From positions 744,001 through 808,000 of the forward strand of contig NZ_BMJC01000003.1 in assembly GCF_014642875.1 (NCBI RefSeq): DNA of 64,000 bases, given 5' to 3'. The notes below the pieces were generated by a model, which saw only the letters and a program-made list of their open reading frames with translations, was not told where the DNA came from and ran no database searches. Within the stretch, counting starts at the first letter, position 1. Each line of letters begins with the position of its first letter. Source of the DNA: Puia dinghuensis. Lineage in GTDB: Bacteria; Bacteroidota; Bacteroidia; Chitinophagales; Chitinophagaceae. The position numbers and the translations under genes are program-made. This document shows, in pieces, positions 45,237 to 53,732 of this stretch.

Positions 45237-45564
45237 ATGAGCGGTAAAATTTATGATTACAGGTGATTGGAAAAAGAGGTAGGATTAATTCTTGCCAGCG
45301 AAGTAAACCAATTACACTGAAATTAGCTATAGGTGGGCTTGATCATGGTAATCAAAACCAGGTAAAACAAAGTCCATCTCCTTATTTCAGTTTGGCATCA
45401 CCGTGTAAATCGATACGCTCCGGAGTGTATTTTTTGGAAAGGGCGTGCAACTGTTGTTACACTACAGTCGGTGTGACGACCGCGATAAATCAAGTAAAAA
45501 TACTCGGGTCTTTGTGGTTTTCCGCAGGAATCCAAAGCTTCGGAAGCGGTCGGTTGGCACCGCA
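45237..45564. other. 328-base spacer, unit C
   Basis: No gene is seen. It carries the double-dyad copy C. The leader motif near 45300 is diverged from the AATAAAGTAATT form of the other units. Confidence 0.55.
45488..45528 (-). promoter_or_regulatory. Conserved double-dyad intergenic element, copy C
   Basis: AAGTA-AAAA-TACTC at 45492-45505 (one arm base changed) is followed by TTTGTGGTTTTCCGCA. Its centre lies 262 bases upstream of the ATG at 45236. Confidence 0.6.
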
Positions 45565-47361
45565 TTACTTAAGCGATTGCTCGAGCCGGCTGAGACGCTG
45601 TTCCATGCTTTCCAGGACTCGATTTCGTTCCTTTAATGCCTTTATCTCCTTATCCTGTTGGATCAGATAAAGCGTCAGTTCCTCGACCTTTTGCAGCAAT
45701 CGTGTCTGGTTGTCGCCCAGGTCGACACCTTTCTGCTGCATCACTGCAGCCGGCGCGATGTCCGGAAGGTGGTGATTGGCCTGGACATATTTCTGCAATT
45801 CGGGCAGGGAAGGCAGATGATAGGCGGAATCGAAGACGAAGTCGGCACCGCTGGTATTCACCACTACCTGGTTGAAGCGGCCGTTGCCATTGACGTCAAG
45901 CATGTAGCCCGAGTTAATTTGTGAAGTCTTTCCGATTAGTACGTTGCCTTGCTGGGTGATGCGCATTTGTTCTGTGCTGCCGGAGCCGAAAGCCATCCCG
46001 GCTGTTGCGCCATTGGGATTGAAATCAATATAAGCCTGTGGAGAGACATCGGTCCATGCCTGAATACGGGTAGAAGCGGTGGTCCAACCTGTGCCTGCAG
46101 CAAACCTGTTGAGCAGGAATCTTATCTGGCTGTTATTGGCAGTATACCCGTCTATCCGGGCCATTTCATAGGTTTGACCCGCAGTCTGACTCAACTGCCC
46201 GACCTGCACCTCCAAAGGGGCAGCCGGAGTAGTTGTGCCGATGCCTACATTGTCCGTCGTCGCGGTCGAATTACTTGCCAGAGACCAGCCACCCGACGAT
46301 GAACCAGATGCCGTTTGCCAGGTGGCATTGCCATTGGCATCCGAGGTCAGTACTTTGCCGGCGCCTGCACTCGTGGGGAGGATGAGACCCGTCGTCCAAA
46401 GATTGCCGTTCACCTGCAGCTTATTGCCATTGTCGGTCATATTGGTATTGATGCAAACGTTGCCGTTGCTAAAGAGGGATAAATACTCCTGCGTCTGGCC
46501 GGCGTTCATGATGCGTAAAGGTGGTATGCCACCACGCGTATCGAAATTAAATCCTATTGAACTATTCCCCAATGTTGCATAGTTGCCGCTGGGGCTGACA
46601 TTAGTATAAATGCTAAGTGCGGATACATTCACTCCGCCGGGGTTCAAAGACAAGCTGGCGTCGGTGGCAGAGTTGATCATGACAAGTCCATGAGTAGCAG
46701 TGGATCCCACATAAACCCCGCCCGCATCTCCAACCATAAATGTATTGTTGCCAGTGCTGCCTTGCAATAAGAAGGAATAAGTTCCATCTGTAGTACCGGT
46801 GCTTCTCACATGAAGCATTGCCTGCGGCGTTGTCATCCCGATCCCCACCTTCCCCGTCGACCCGTCTATACGCATGCGTTCGGCATTATTCGTCCCGAAA
46901 ACCAAGGGCTGTGCCGTTTGCGTTCCAATGCTAAGACCTAAATTGTTTGGTCCACCTGCAGATATTATGACTCTGTCAGCGTTGGAAAGGCCAAAATTGT
47001 TGCTGTAGCCGTTCGTCGAGCCGCCAATAACGAACTGGCCGTAGGAACCAAAAGAACCATGGTTGTTCTCCATGATCAGAGAAGCGAATCCTCCTGAGTT
47101 GGTATTCTGTATATAAATCCCTCCCCGGCCTCCCCCACTGCCTGTAATACCGATGAGATCATTGACAGATCCAACCACATGAAACGGAAAAGTGGGACTA
47201 GTCGTCCCGATGCCAACATTTCCTGTATTGGTATTCCAGATATTACCCGAGGCGTCGGGGTTAGACCATTGTGACATAGCCGGCTTGGCGAAACAAAAGA
47301 AAAAAAGGATCATCGCGGCCAGGGGATAGGGAATCCCTTTCCTGTTAGGAGTGCTTCTCAT
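45565..47361 (-). CDS. Tail-fibre-like exported protein, array member 3
   Basis: The longest member, 598 residues. The signal peptide ends PAMSQ, and WSNPDASGNIWNTNTGNVGIG follows. The unique central part (~35-330) has several fibre-type repeats such as GKVGIGMTTPQAMLHV and NVGIGTTTPAAPLEV. It has VLTSDANGNATWQT but not the module shared by members 1 and 2. The C-terminal block FVFDSAYHLPSL, HLPDIAP, GVDLGDNQTRLLQKVEEL begins near 503 and ends in a coiled coil. Its upstream unit D is the outermost copy of the array. Confidence 0.65.
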   Translation of the reverse strand: MRSTPNRKGIPYPLAAMILFFFCFAKPAMSQWSNPDASGNIWNTNTGNVGIGTTSPTFPFHVVGSVNDLIGITGSGGGRGGIYIQNTNSGGFASLIMENNHGSFGSYGQFVIGGSTNGYSNNFGLSNADRVIISAGGPNNLGLSIGTQTAQPLVFGTNNAERMRIDGSTGKVGIGMTTPQAMLHVRSTGTTDGTYSFLLQGSTGNNTFMVGDAGGVYVGSTATHGLVMINSATDASLSLNPGGVNVSALSIYTNVSPSGNYATLGNSSIGFNFDTRGGIPPLRIMNAGQTQEYLSLFSNGNVCINTNMTDNGNKLQVNGNLWTTGLILPTSAGAGKVLTSDANGNATWQTASGSSSGGWSLASNSTATTDNVGIGTTTPAAPLEVQVGQLSQTAGQTYEMARIDGYTANNSQIRFLLNRFAAGTGWTTASTRIQAWTDVSPQAYIDFNPNGATAGMAFGSGSTEQMRITQQGNVLIGKTSQINSGYMLDVNGNGRFNQVVVNTSGADFVFDSAYHLPSLPELQKYVQANHHLPDIAPAAVMQQKGVDLGDNQTRLLQKVEELTLYLIQQDKEIKALKERNRVLESMEQRLSRLEQSLK

Positions 47362-47610
47362 AAGAGCAAGAAAGTTTAGAGATTAATAGTAGATAAATAA
47401 CGGGGCAGGATCAATTCGCTGCCCCGAAATAAAGTAATTATCTCAACATAACCTATAGGTCGGATCGTTCACGCAGCACAAGCGAAATATCAAGCGCGCC
47501 CTTTCCCTGATTCGGTTTGACATAAGTGCATGCATCGAACTCACCGGCGGGTATTTTTTGGTCAGGCGTGCAACAGGTTTAATCCCGCAGGCGGTCGCCA
47601 GGCCGCAAAA

Positions 47611-47652
47611 AAATTGAGTAAAATTACTCGCCCTTTTGTGGTTTTCCGCAAG
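47611..47652 (-). promoter_or_regulatory. Conserved double-dyad intergenic element, copy D
   Basis: GAGTA-AAAT-TACTC at 47616-47629 is followed by TTTTGTGGTTTTCCGCA. Its centre is 261 bases upstream of the ATG at 47361. No minus-strand gene lies upstream of it, so this copy cannot be the terminator of a preceding fibre gene. Confidence 0.65.
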
Positions 47653-47685
47653 CGCTTCCAGGATGTGAATTCGGTCTCAAACGAC

Positions 47686-47693
47686 TATTTTTG
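47686..47693 (+). promoter_or_regulatory. -7 promoter box of the TerC-family gene
   Basis: TATTTTTG matches TAnnTTTG and lies 21 bases before the ATG at 47715. No good -33 element was seen. Confidence 0.4.
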
Positions 47694-47714
47694 TGCCCAC
47701 TTAACCGGCCGTAC

Positions 47715-48446
47715 ATGCATTCATTATTTACGCTTGATTCTTTGATCAGCCTCTTTACCCTGTGCCTGTTGGAAATAGTGCTGGGCATCGATAATGTCAT
47801 CTTTGTTTCCCTCATCATCGGGCGGCTGCCGGCGCCGCAGCAACTCAATGCCCGCCGGGTCTGGATGATCGCCGGGATACTCATCCGCAGCGGACTCCTG
47901 ATGGGTCTGGGCTGGCTGGTGACCCATGGCAATAAGGTATTATTCTCCATCGCCGGATATGGGTTCAGCACCCGTCACCTCATCATGATGGCCGGGGGCC
48001 TTTTCCTGCTGTTTAAGACCGTTCAGGAGATACATGAGAAACTGGAAGGGGGCGGCGAAGGAGAAGCCGGCGTCAGCGAACGGTCCGGTCAGAGTTTCCT
48101 GGCCATCGTCACCCAATTAGTCCTGGTGGATACCGTCTTTTCCTTTGACAGTATCATTACGGCGGTGGGCCTGGCACAGCAGGTGACCGTCATGATCACG
48201 GCGGTGATCCTGGCGATGATCATCATGTTCTTTTTTTCGCAGGGCATCGCCAATTTTATCAACCGGCGGCCAACGGTGAAGATACTGGCGCTTTCCTTCC
48301 TGCTGATGGTCGGGTTTAGCCTCCTTTTCGAAGGGTTGGAGCCCATCCACCACTCCCACATCGACAAAGGGTATATCTATTTCTCGATGGTCTTTGCCTT
48401 TGGGGTGGAATTGCTGAATACCCGCGCCCGGAAAAAGAAGCATTAA
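47715..48446 (+). CDS. TerC-family integral membrane protein
   Basis: The ATG at 47715 gives 243 residues; an upstream TTG adds eight non-conserved ones. There are seven to eight membrane segments. The family motifs are LEIVLGIDNVIFVSL near residue 20 and LVDTVFSFDSIITAVGL in the middle, with conserved acidic residues in the membrane. TerC proteins are implicated in metal (manganese) export or tellurite resistance. It reads away from the fibre array and is followed 34 bases later by a YdeI/OmdA-like gene. Confidence 0.88.
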   Translation: MHSLFTLDSLISLFTLCLLEIVLGIDNVIFVSLIIGRLPAPQQLNARRVWMIAGILIRSGLLMGLGWLVTHGNKVLFSIAGYGFSTRHLIMMAGGLFLLFKTVQEIHEKLEGGGEGEAGVSERSGQSFLAIVTQLVLVDTVFSFDSIITAVGLAQQVTVMITAVILAMIIMFFFSQGIANFINRRPTVKILALSFLLMVGFSLLFEGLEPIHHSHIDKGYIYFSMVFAFGVELLNTRARKKKH

Positions 48447-48480
48447 TTTTCATATATTAGGGAGATCAATATCTTTCCCC

Positions 48481-49092
48481 ATGCCTTCCACCGACGCCCG
48501 CATCGACGCCTATATCGCGAAGTCAGCCGGCTTCGCTCAACCCATCCTGGCCCACCTGCGCCAATTGGTGCATAAGGCCTGCCCGGAAGTAACCGAGACG
48601 GTGAAATGGAGCATGCCTTTCTTCGAATACAATGGGAGTCCCCTATGCAATATGGCCGCATTCAAACAACATTGCTCCTTCGGGTTCTGGAATGCTTCCC
48701 AGATGAAGGATGCTAACAGCAAATTACAGGTAAAGGAAAGAGGCGCTATGGGCAACTTCGATCGCATCACCTCCGTAAAAGACCTGCCTTCCGACAAGAT
48801 GATGCTGGCCTACATCAAAGAAGCCGTCACCCTCATCGAAAAGGGAGTGAAAAAGCCTGCCGCCAAAAAAGCTCCCAAACCCGAGCTGCCGGTGCCGCCG
48901 GAGTTAACGGCCGCCCTCAAGAAGAACAAGAAAGCGCAGGCAACCTTCGAAGCCTTCTCCCCTTCCCACCGCCGGGAATATATCGAATGGATAACCGAAG
49001 CAAAAACGGATGCCACCCGGGATAAGCGCTTAGCCACTACCGTGGAATGGCTCACAGAAGGCAAATCGAGGATGTGGAAGTATGAGAAGTAG
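48481..49092 (+). CDS. DUF1801 / YdeI-OmdA-like protein
   Basis: The 203-residue protein has an N-terminal DUF1801 domain (VTETVKWSMPFFEYNGSPLC, HCSFGFW). A Lys/Ala/Pro-rich linker follows at ~120-133. The C-terminal YdeI/OmpD-associated segment has VPPELTAALKKNKKAQATFEAFSPSHRREYIEWI. Such proteins are cytoplasmic and of uncertain function, sometimes named bacteriocin-protection proteins. A TATCTTTC -7-like box sits at 48470-48477, directly before the ATG. Confidence 0.8.
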   Translation: MPSTDARIDAYIAKSAGFAQPILAHLRQLVHKACPEVTETVKWSMPFFEYNGSPLCNMAAFKQHCSFGFWNASQMKDANSKLQVKERGAMGNFDRITSVKDLPSDKMMLAYIKEAVTLIEKGVKKPAAKKAPKPELPVPPELTAALKKNKKAQATFEAFSPSHRREYIEWITEAKTDATRDKRLATTVEWLTEGKSRMWKYEK

Positions 49093-49126
49093 CCGGCTGG
49101 GTCATGCAGTCTGTTGCCGCCTGGCA

Positions 49127-49852
49127 CTAGAGCTGATCATCGATGCAAAGCAGGGTGGCGGCTACTATACCCGCGGTCTCCGTGCGGAGCCTGGCAGCGC
49201 CCAGGGTGACGGGTATGAATCCTTCCGCCAGCGCCGATTCCACTTCCATTTGGGAAAAATCTCCTTCCGGTCCGATGAGGATGAGGCTCGACCGGGAATG
49301 TCGTTTATGGATGAGGGCGGCAAGGCTGGCTGTGGGCCGCGGCGCCTCCAGGCAATGAGCAATGAGCCGGTCGTCTGCCTTTGCCGTGTGGAGCAGCTGA
49401 GAAAAAGGCGTCGGCGCCGAAAGTTCGGGTAGCCAGGTCTGCTGGGATTGCAACATAGCGCTGACGAGGATGTTCTGCCAGCGTTCGGGCTTGTTATGCT
49501 GGCGTTCGGTGCGCTCGGATAGCAGGGGAATGATAGTGGTGACGCCGATCTCGGTCGCCTTTTCCAGGAACCACTCGAACCGGGAAGCATTTTTTAGGGG
49601 CGAGATGGCCACGGCAACGGTCTTTTTCGGTGGGGGTTGGGTCGTGACGGTACCGACCCTGACCCGGCATTTCTTCTTATTATCGTCGATGATGACGGCG
49701 GTGAGCAATGCCCCCCTTCCATCGGTGAGCTGGAGGCCTTCCCCCGGACGCATCCGCAAAACCTGGATGATGTGCCGGGAGTTGTCTTCGTCAAGCATGA
49801 TCTCCGGGTTGGCCGGGTCGAACGAAGAAATGTAAAAAAGGGGCAGGGCCAT
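49127..49852 (-). CDS. rsmE: 16S rRNA (uracil1498-N3)-methyltransferase
   Basis: The ATG at 49852 gives 241 residues beginning MALPLFYISSF. Family features are the N-terminal PUA-like part with DEDNSRHIIQVLRMRPGE, and the SPOUT knot with LILIGPEGDFS, TLGAARLRTETA and GIVAATLL. The enzyme methylates U1498 of 16S rRNA. It begins one base after the dnaB stop, so it is probably co-transcribed with dnaB. Confidence 0.92.
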   Translation of the reverse strand: MALPLFYISSFDPANPEIMLDEDNSRHIIQVLRMRPGEGLQLTDGRGALLTAVIIDDNKKKCRVRVGTVTTQPPPKKTVAVAISPLKNASRFEWFLEKATEIGVTTIIPLLSERTERQHNKPERWQNILVSAMLQSQQTWLPELSAPTPFSQLLHTAKADDRLIAHCLEAPRPTASLAALIHKRHSRSSLILIGPEGDFSQMEVESALAEGFIPVTLGAARLRTETAGIVAATLLCIDDQL

Positions 49853-49853
49853 A

Positions 49854-51425
49854 CTAAAAAGGAGTATCGTCATCATCCATAGGCACATCCTTCATCCGGC
49901 TGCCGGCCTGGATATAGAGCTTGGCGCCGTCGCCGCCTTCACCCTGGACAGGTTTCCAGCTTCCGCCGGAGGGGACGCCGATGCCGCCGAAATCATCTTC
50001 ACCATATTCGGTAAACTTCTGGATGTGAAGTAGTGCCCGGAGCTTTACCGTATCGAGGGAGCCATTCCGGTGCTTGGCGATCTTCACATGGGTCTCGCCC
50101 TTATTGCTTTCACCCATTTCATTGGCGGTGATGCCATAGTATTCAGGCCGGTAGAGGAACATGACCATGTCTGCGTCCTGTTCGATGGCGCCGGATTCCC
50201 GAAGGTCGCTGAGCTGCGGGATCTTTTCCCCTTCTTTCCGGGATTCCACGGCGCGGCTCAATTGGGACAGGGCGATGATGGGTACCTGGAGCTCTTTTGC
50301 CAATCCTTTGAGCGCCCGGGAGATCTGGCTGATCTCCTGTTCGCGGTTGCCGTTTCTGTTATCGCCGGCCCCGCTCATCAGCTGCAGATAGTCGATGATG
50401 ATGAACCCGACATTGTGTTTGTTCTTAAGCCGGCGGCATTTGGCGCGAAGCTCGAAGATATTCAGGGCGGGGGTGTCATCGATAAAGATCGGGGCTTTCG
50501 CCAGCCGGTCGATCCCCTTCTTGTACAGCTGCTTCATTTCATGCTCTTCCAGCCGGCCCCGGGCGATCTTTTCCATGAAGATCTCCGCCTCGGCGCTAAG
50601 GATACGCTGCACCAATTGCGCAGAAGACATTTCAAGGCTGAAGAAGGCCACGGAAGTGGGCTTGCTGGCGTTTAGCGCTGCATTCCGGGCCAGGTTGAGC
50701 GCAAAGGCGGTCTTACCGACGGCGGGCCGGGCGGCCAGGATGATGAGGTCGGTATTCTGCCAGCCGTAGGTAATCTTGTCCAGGGATGGGAATCCGCTGG
50801 GCACCCCGGTGATCTCGTCCTGTTTGTGCCGCAGGTCTTCTATCCGCGCGATGGTTTTGACCAGGACGCTGTCGATGCTGTCAAAATTCTTCCGTAGGTG
50901 ATTGTTGGTGATCTCGAAAAGCTTGCTTTCGGCGTCATCCAGCAGGTCGAATACGTCGGTGCTATCTTCATAGGCGTCCCCGATGATCTCGCCGCTGATG
51001 CGAATCAATTCACGCTGGATGAATTTCTGCAGGATGATGCGGGCATGGGTCTCGATATTCGCTGAAGAGACGACGGCATTAGTGAGTTTGGTCACATAAT
51101 AGGGACCGCCAACCATTTCCAGCTCCTGACGCGTTTTTAGTTCTTCTACTACCGTGAGGATGTCGATCGGCTGGCTTTTCTGAGCCAGGCCCTGCATAGC
51201 GCGATAGATGCGCTGATGGCCTTCCAAATAGAAGCATTCCGGTTTGAGAATTTCCACCACGGTATCGAAAGCGCTCTTTTCCAACATAATAGCGCCAAGT
51301 ACGGCCTCCTCGAGCTCTTTTGCCTGAGGAGGAATCTTACCATATACCATGGTGCTAAGGTCCACAGGAGGCTTGCGCCTCATCTTGTTGCGGTCCTTAT
51401 TGAGATTAAGGTTAGTGAGATCCAT
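49854..51425 (-). CDS. dnaB: Replicative DNA helicase DnaB
   Basis: The 523-residue protein has the N-terminal DnaB domain (PPQAKELEEAVLGAIMLE), a linker, and the RecA-like helicase domain with Walker A AARPAVGKTAFAL, Walker B/H3 IIDYLQLMSG, and QLSRAVESR. Length is slightly above the family norm because of a C-terminal Gly-rich tail. It unwinds DNA at the fork. No intein is present. It is followed by rsmE with a one-base gap. Confidence 0.95.
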   Translation of the reverse strand: MDLTNLNLNKDRNKMRRKPPVDLSTMVYGKIPPQAKELEEAVLGAIMLEKSAFDTVVEILKPECFYLEGHQRIYRAMQGLAQKSQPIDILTVVEELKTRQELEMVGGPYYVTKLTNAVVSSANIETHARIILQKFIQRELIRISGEIIGDAYEDSTDVFDLLDDAESKLFEITNNHLRKNFDSIDSVLVKTIARIEDLRHKQDEITGVPSGFPSLDKITYGWQNTDLIILAARPAVGKTAFALNLARNAALNASKPTSVAFFSLEMSSAQLVQRILSAEAEIFMEKIARGRLEEHEMKQLYKKGIDRLAKAPIFIDDTPALNIFELRAKCRRLKNKHNVGFIIIDYLQLMSGAGDNRNGNREQEISQISRALKGLAKELQVPIIALSQLSRAVESRKEGEKIPQLSDLRESGAIEQDADMVMFLYRPEYYGITANEMGESNKGETHVKIAKHRNGSLDTVKLRALLHIQKFTEYGEDDFGGIGVPSGGSWKPVQGEGGDGAKLYIQAGSRMKDVPMDDDDTPF

Positions 51426-51810
51426 ACAGAACCGTCCAGAATAATATATTAAAAAATAGAATGTCCAGCTGTCGTTGCCCTTCTCTTGTCAGGGGTGTTC
51501 ATCGCGCTTCGCTCATTAAGGAATTGTTACGACAAGATGAACGGAATGTTACCCACTGAGTCAGGAGGGCGAATATAGAACTCGAAATCTCCTTGGAGGC
51601 ATTTTTTCTTTTCCTTTCTTTATCCTTTAGAAATCCACCTCGTTATCCACCGATTTCCCCAGTTTACACACAGTTGCCCCCAGTCTTTCCACAATTTAAA
51701 AAAGTTTTCAGTCCTTTTGAGATTAAAATGCACACTAACTGTGCACAAAGATTTACCGATAAATATTTTGCCAGGAGGGCGAAACCACAGAATGCGGTTT
51801 GAGACAATTT
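51426..51810. other. Upstream region of dnaB with DnaA-box-like sequences
   Basis: No convincing gene is seen; a 69-codon frame here has an unnatural composition. It contains TTATCCACC at 51643-51651 and TTTCCACAA at 51686-51694, each close to the DnaA box TTATCCACA, plus a pyrimidine-rich block around 51590-51630. Confidence 0.35.
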
Positions 51811-51841
51811 AAAAGGCCGGCAGACGTTGAGTCTGCCGGCC
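51811..51841 (-). terminator. Strong terminator of the Asn/Pro-repeat lipoprotein gene
   Basis: A perfect 11-bp stem GGCCGGCAGAC / GTCTGCCGGCC with loop GTTGA is followed on the minus strand by TTTTAAATT. It lies about 40 bases beyond the stop codon at 51880. Confidence 0.9.
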
Positions 51842-51879
51842 AAATCCGCAATCAGTGCGGGATGCAGGAAAATCGTCTA

Positions 51880-53529
51880 TTATTTGTTGTCTTTTTTCTG
51901 ATCATCTCTCTTCGGTGGCGGCGGCGCAACTTGCCGTGGGGCCGCGGGTTTGGGCGAATTGGTCACCGGTTTGGCCTGGTTGTTATTATTCTGCGGCGTG
52001 AATTGACGGTTAAACGCAGGCGCTGGCCGCTGGAATTGCTGGGGTTGCTGGGGTTGACCGGCAGGGTGATTGTTTGCCGGTGGGTTATAGACCGGTTGAT
52101 TGTTTGCAGGGGCGCCAGGACGTACAAACGCAGGATTAGTTCCGGGTCGGTTGAACGCTGGCGGGTTATTCGCCGGCTGATTATTCACCGGCGGATTGTT
52201 TACAGGCCGGCTGAAAGCGGGCGGATTGTTGGCCGGCGGGTTGTTCGCCGGTTGATTGTTCACTGGTTGATTGTTCGCAGGAGCGACAGGCCGCGTGAAA
52301 CCGGGATTTCCAGGCCGGTTAAAAGCGGGCGGATTGTTCGCCGGCTGATTATTCATCGGCGGATTGTTTACAGGCCGGCTGAAAGCGGGCGGATTGTTGG
52401 CCGGCGGGTTGTTCGCCGGTTGGCTATTAACGGTCGGGTTATTCGCCGGTTGGTTGTTCGCAGGCGAACCGGGACGTGCCCAGGTAGCGGGATTATTCCC
52501 ATATCCATAGCTGGCTCTGTTCACCGGCTGGGCATTTTGCAGGCTCTGGACATGAGGCGGCATCGGACGGGGATTGTTGCCGACACTGGAACTAGCCGCC
52601 GGAGCTGCATTTACATGCGGACGGTAGATGGCGAAACTTGCGCCTGAAGCCTGTTCACCGGGCGCATTGGTATTCCGGATAGCTACAGGGTGGATGGCCG
52701 TACCGCTGTACCGGCTCACCTCGTTGGGATCGGGCCCGCCGCCATAGTGGATATTGTTATGGATGTTGTTATGAATATTGTTGTTGGTGATGTTGTTGGT
52801 GATATTATTGTTGGTGATATTGTTATTGGTGATATTGTTGTTGGTGACGTTGTTATTAATGGTCGTATTGTTGTTATTGATCGTCGTGTTATTGATATTA
52901 TAGTTATTAATAACAGTCGTCTTATTAATAATCGTCACGTTATTGGATTCATGAACATAATAGTTGTTCACCTGCGGGCTGGCAACATATTGATGGGGAA
53001 CAAAGCACCAGTAGTGTGGCGGTGGGGTATAACCGCCACCGATGGCAATATTGATGGAAATATTGGGACCAAGGGGCGCCCAGCCATAGTATTCGTCACT
53101 GTTGCGCCAGCTTACCCAGGCGGGAGCCCATTCGTTGCCGGGTATCCACATCCAGCCATAGCCATCCTCGAAGAACCAGCGGCCATAATGGAAGCAGGCC
53201 CATCCCCAGGGATAGCCGGATGCCCAGGTCCATCCCTGATCGGTGTAGACCCAGTGGCCGTTGGTGGCGTAGGGCTTGAATTCGGGGCCGACGTTAGGCA
53301 ACCAGACATAGCCGTAATGCGGGTCGTCGATCCATTGACCGTAGGGAGCCAATTGATCGTAAAAAGTCTGATAGGACGCTTCCGGTTCAGGTCCCGGTTC
53401 AGCCGGCGGCGGAGGCACAGGAGGCGGCGCGGGGGCCGGGGCCGGATTGGGGTCCTGGACTACATAAGTAGGGCCACAGGCACCAAGGCAGAAGGCGAAG
53501 ACGCTTAAGATGAGCAGGCGTTTTTTCAT
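51880..53529 (-). CDS. DUF6600-like lipoprotein with Asn-rich and Pro/Asn tandem repeats
   Basis: The 549-residue protein has a lipobox LGAC (Cys18), a Pro-rich spacer (25-50), and a Trp/Tyr/Gly-rich domain at ~52-180 of the YXWGXW/DUF6600 type (GHWVYTDQGWTWASGYPWGW, GYGWMWIPGNEWAPAWVSW). Residues ~197-262 are an Asn-rich tract built on an ITNNN-like unit. The C-terminal half is PANNQPANNPPA-type repeats, including a 56-residue unit present twice (52149- and 52317-, 168 bases apart). It is probably an outer-membrane-anchored surface or matrix protein. Function unknown. It is divergent from pheT. Confidence 0.7.
   Translation of the reverse strand: MKKRLLILSVFAFCLGACGPTYVVQDPNPAPAPAPPPVPPPPAEPGPEPEASYQTFYDQLAPYGQWIDDPHYGYVWLPNVGPEFKPYATNGHWVYTDQGWTWASGYPWGWACFHYGRWFFEDGYGWMWIPGNEWAPAWVSWRNSDEYYGWAPLGPNISINIAIGGGYTPPPHYWCFVPHQYVASPQVNNYYVHESNNVTIINKTTVINNYNINNTTINNNNTTINNNVTNNNITNNNITNNNITNNITNNNIHNNIHNNIHYGGGPDPNEVSRYSGTAIHPVAIRNTNAPGEQASGASFAIYRPHVNAAPAASSSVGNNPRPMPPHVQSLQNAQPVNRASYGYGNNPATWARPGSPANNQPANNPTVNSQPANNPPANNPPAFSRPVNNPPMNNQPANNPPAFNRPGNPGFTRPVAPANNQPVNNQPANNPPANNPPAFSRPVNNPPVNNQPANNPPAFNRPGTNPAFVRPGAPANNQPVYNPPANNHPAGQPQQPQQFQRPAPAFNRQFTPQNNNNQAKPVTNSPKPAAPRQVAPPPPKRDDQKKDNK
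52149..52434. repeat. In-frame direct repeat, 168-base period, within the lipoprotein gene
   Basis: Two near-identical segments (about 52149-52260 and 52317-52430) encode the same Pro/Asn-rich unit ending NPPAFSRP or NPPAFNRP. The shared period allows slippage or recombination without a frameshift. Confidence 0.75.
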
Positions 53530-53677
53530 ACATTGACATTTAAGTTATTACTTGGACTTAGCCATCCCTGGAAAGTAAAACTTATGCAAAAGTATTAACA
53601 TTTGATTATCATGACAAAGTCAATCGGTCCAGGACTGCACCAACCCTTCATGCTAACGTATTTTTCCGCTAAATATT

Positions 53678-53685
53678 TACCTTTG
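53678..53685 (+). promoter_or_regulatory. -7 promoter box upstream of pheT
   Basis: TACCTTTG matches the Bacteroidota consensus and lies 47 bases upstream of the ATG. No clear -33 TTTG was found at the right spacing. Confidence 0.45.
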
Positions 53686-53732
53686 GCCAATTATTAAATT
53701 AGACGTACATATTTTAAAAAGGATTTGTTGTC

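Larger units (their letters stand above)
47362..47714. other. 353-base divergent spacer between the fibre array and the TerC gene
   Basis: It contains an 8-bp stem CGGGGCAG / CTGCCCCG at 47401-47426 in the fibre-gene leader, the AATAAAGTAATT motif at 47428-47439, the double-dyad copy D, and a TATTTTTG -7 box at 47686-47693 for the TerC gene. No gene is seen. Confidence 0.6.

Noticed and set aside
41167-47361. Prophage or contractile injection system remnant
   Set aside because: The tail-fibre-like proteins have signal peptides, and no sheath, baseplate, tube, terminase or integrase gene is present.
41951-47652. Double-dyad elements as plain terminators of the fibre genes
   Set aside because: Copy D has no fibre gene upstream, spacing to the following start codon is fixed in three units, and the conserved part extends well beyond the stem. 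Kept only as an alternative.
41951-47652. CRISPR array
   Set aside because: The repeated elements are about 1.7-2.1 kb apart with whole genes between them and show no regular short spacers.
51593-51802. 69-codon frame in the dnaB upstream spacer
   Set aside because: Unnatural residue composition and no conserved feature; the spacer is better read as regulatory.
51426-51810. Chromosomal replication origin
   Set aside because: Only two imperfect DnaA boxes, no dnaA gene and no clear AT-rich unwinding block; a whole-genome skew is needed.
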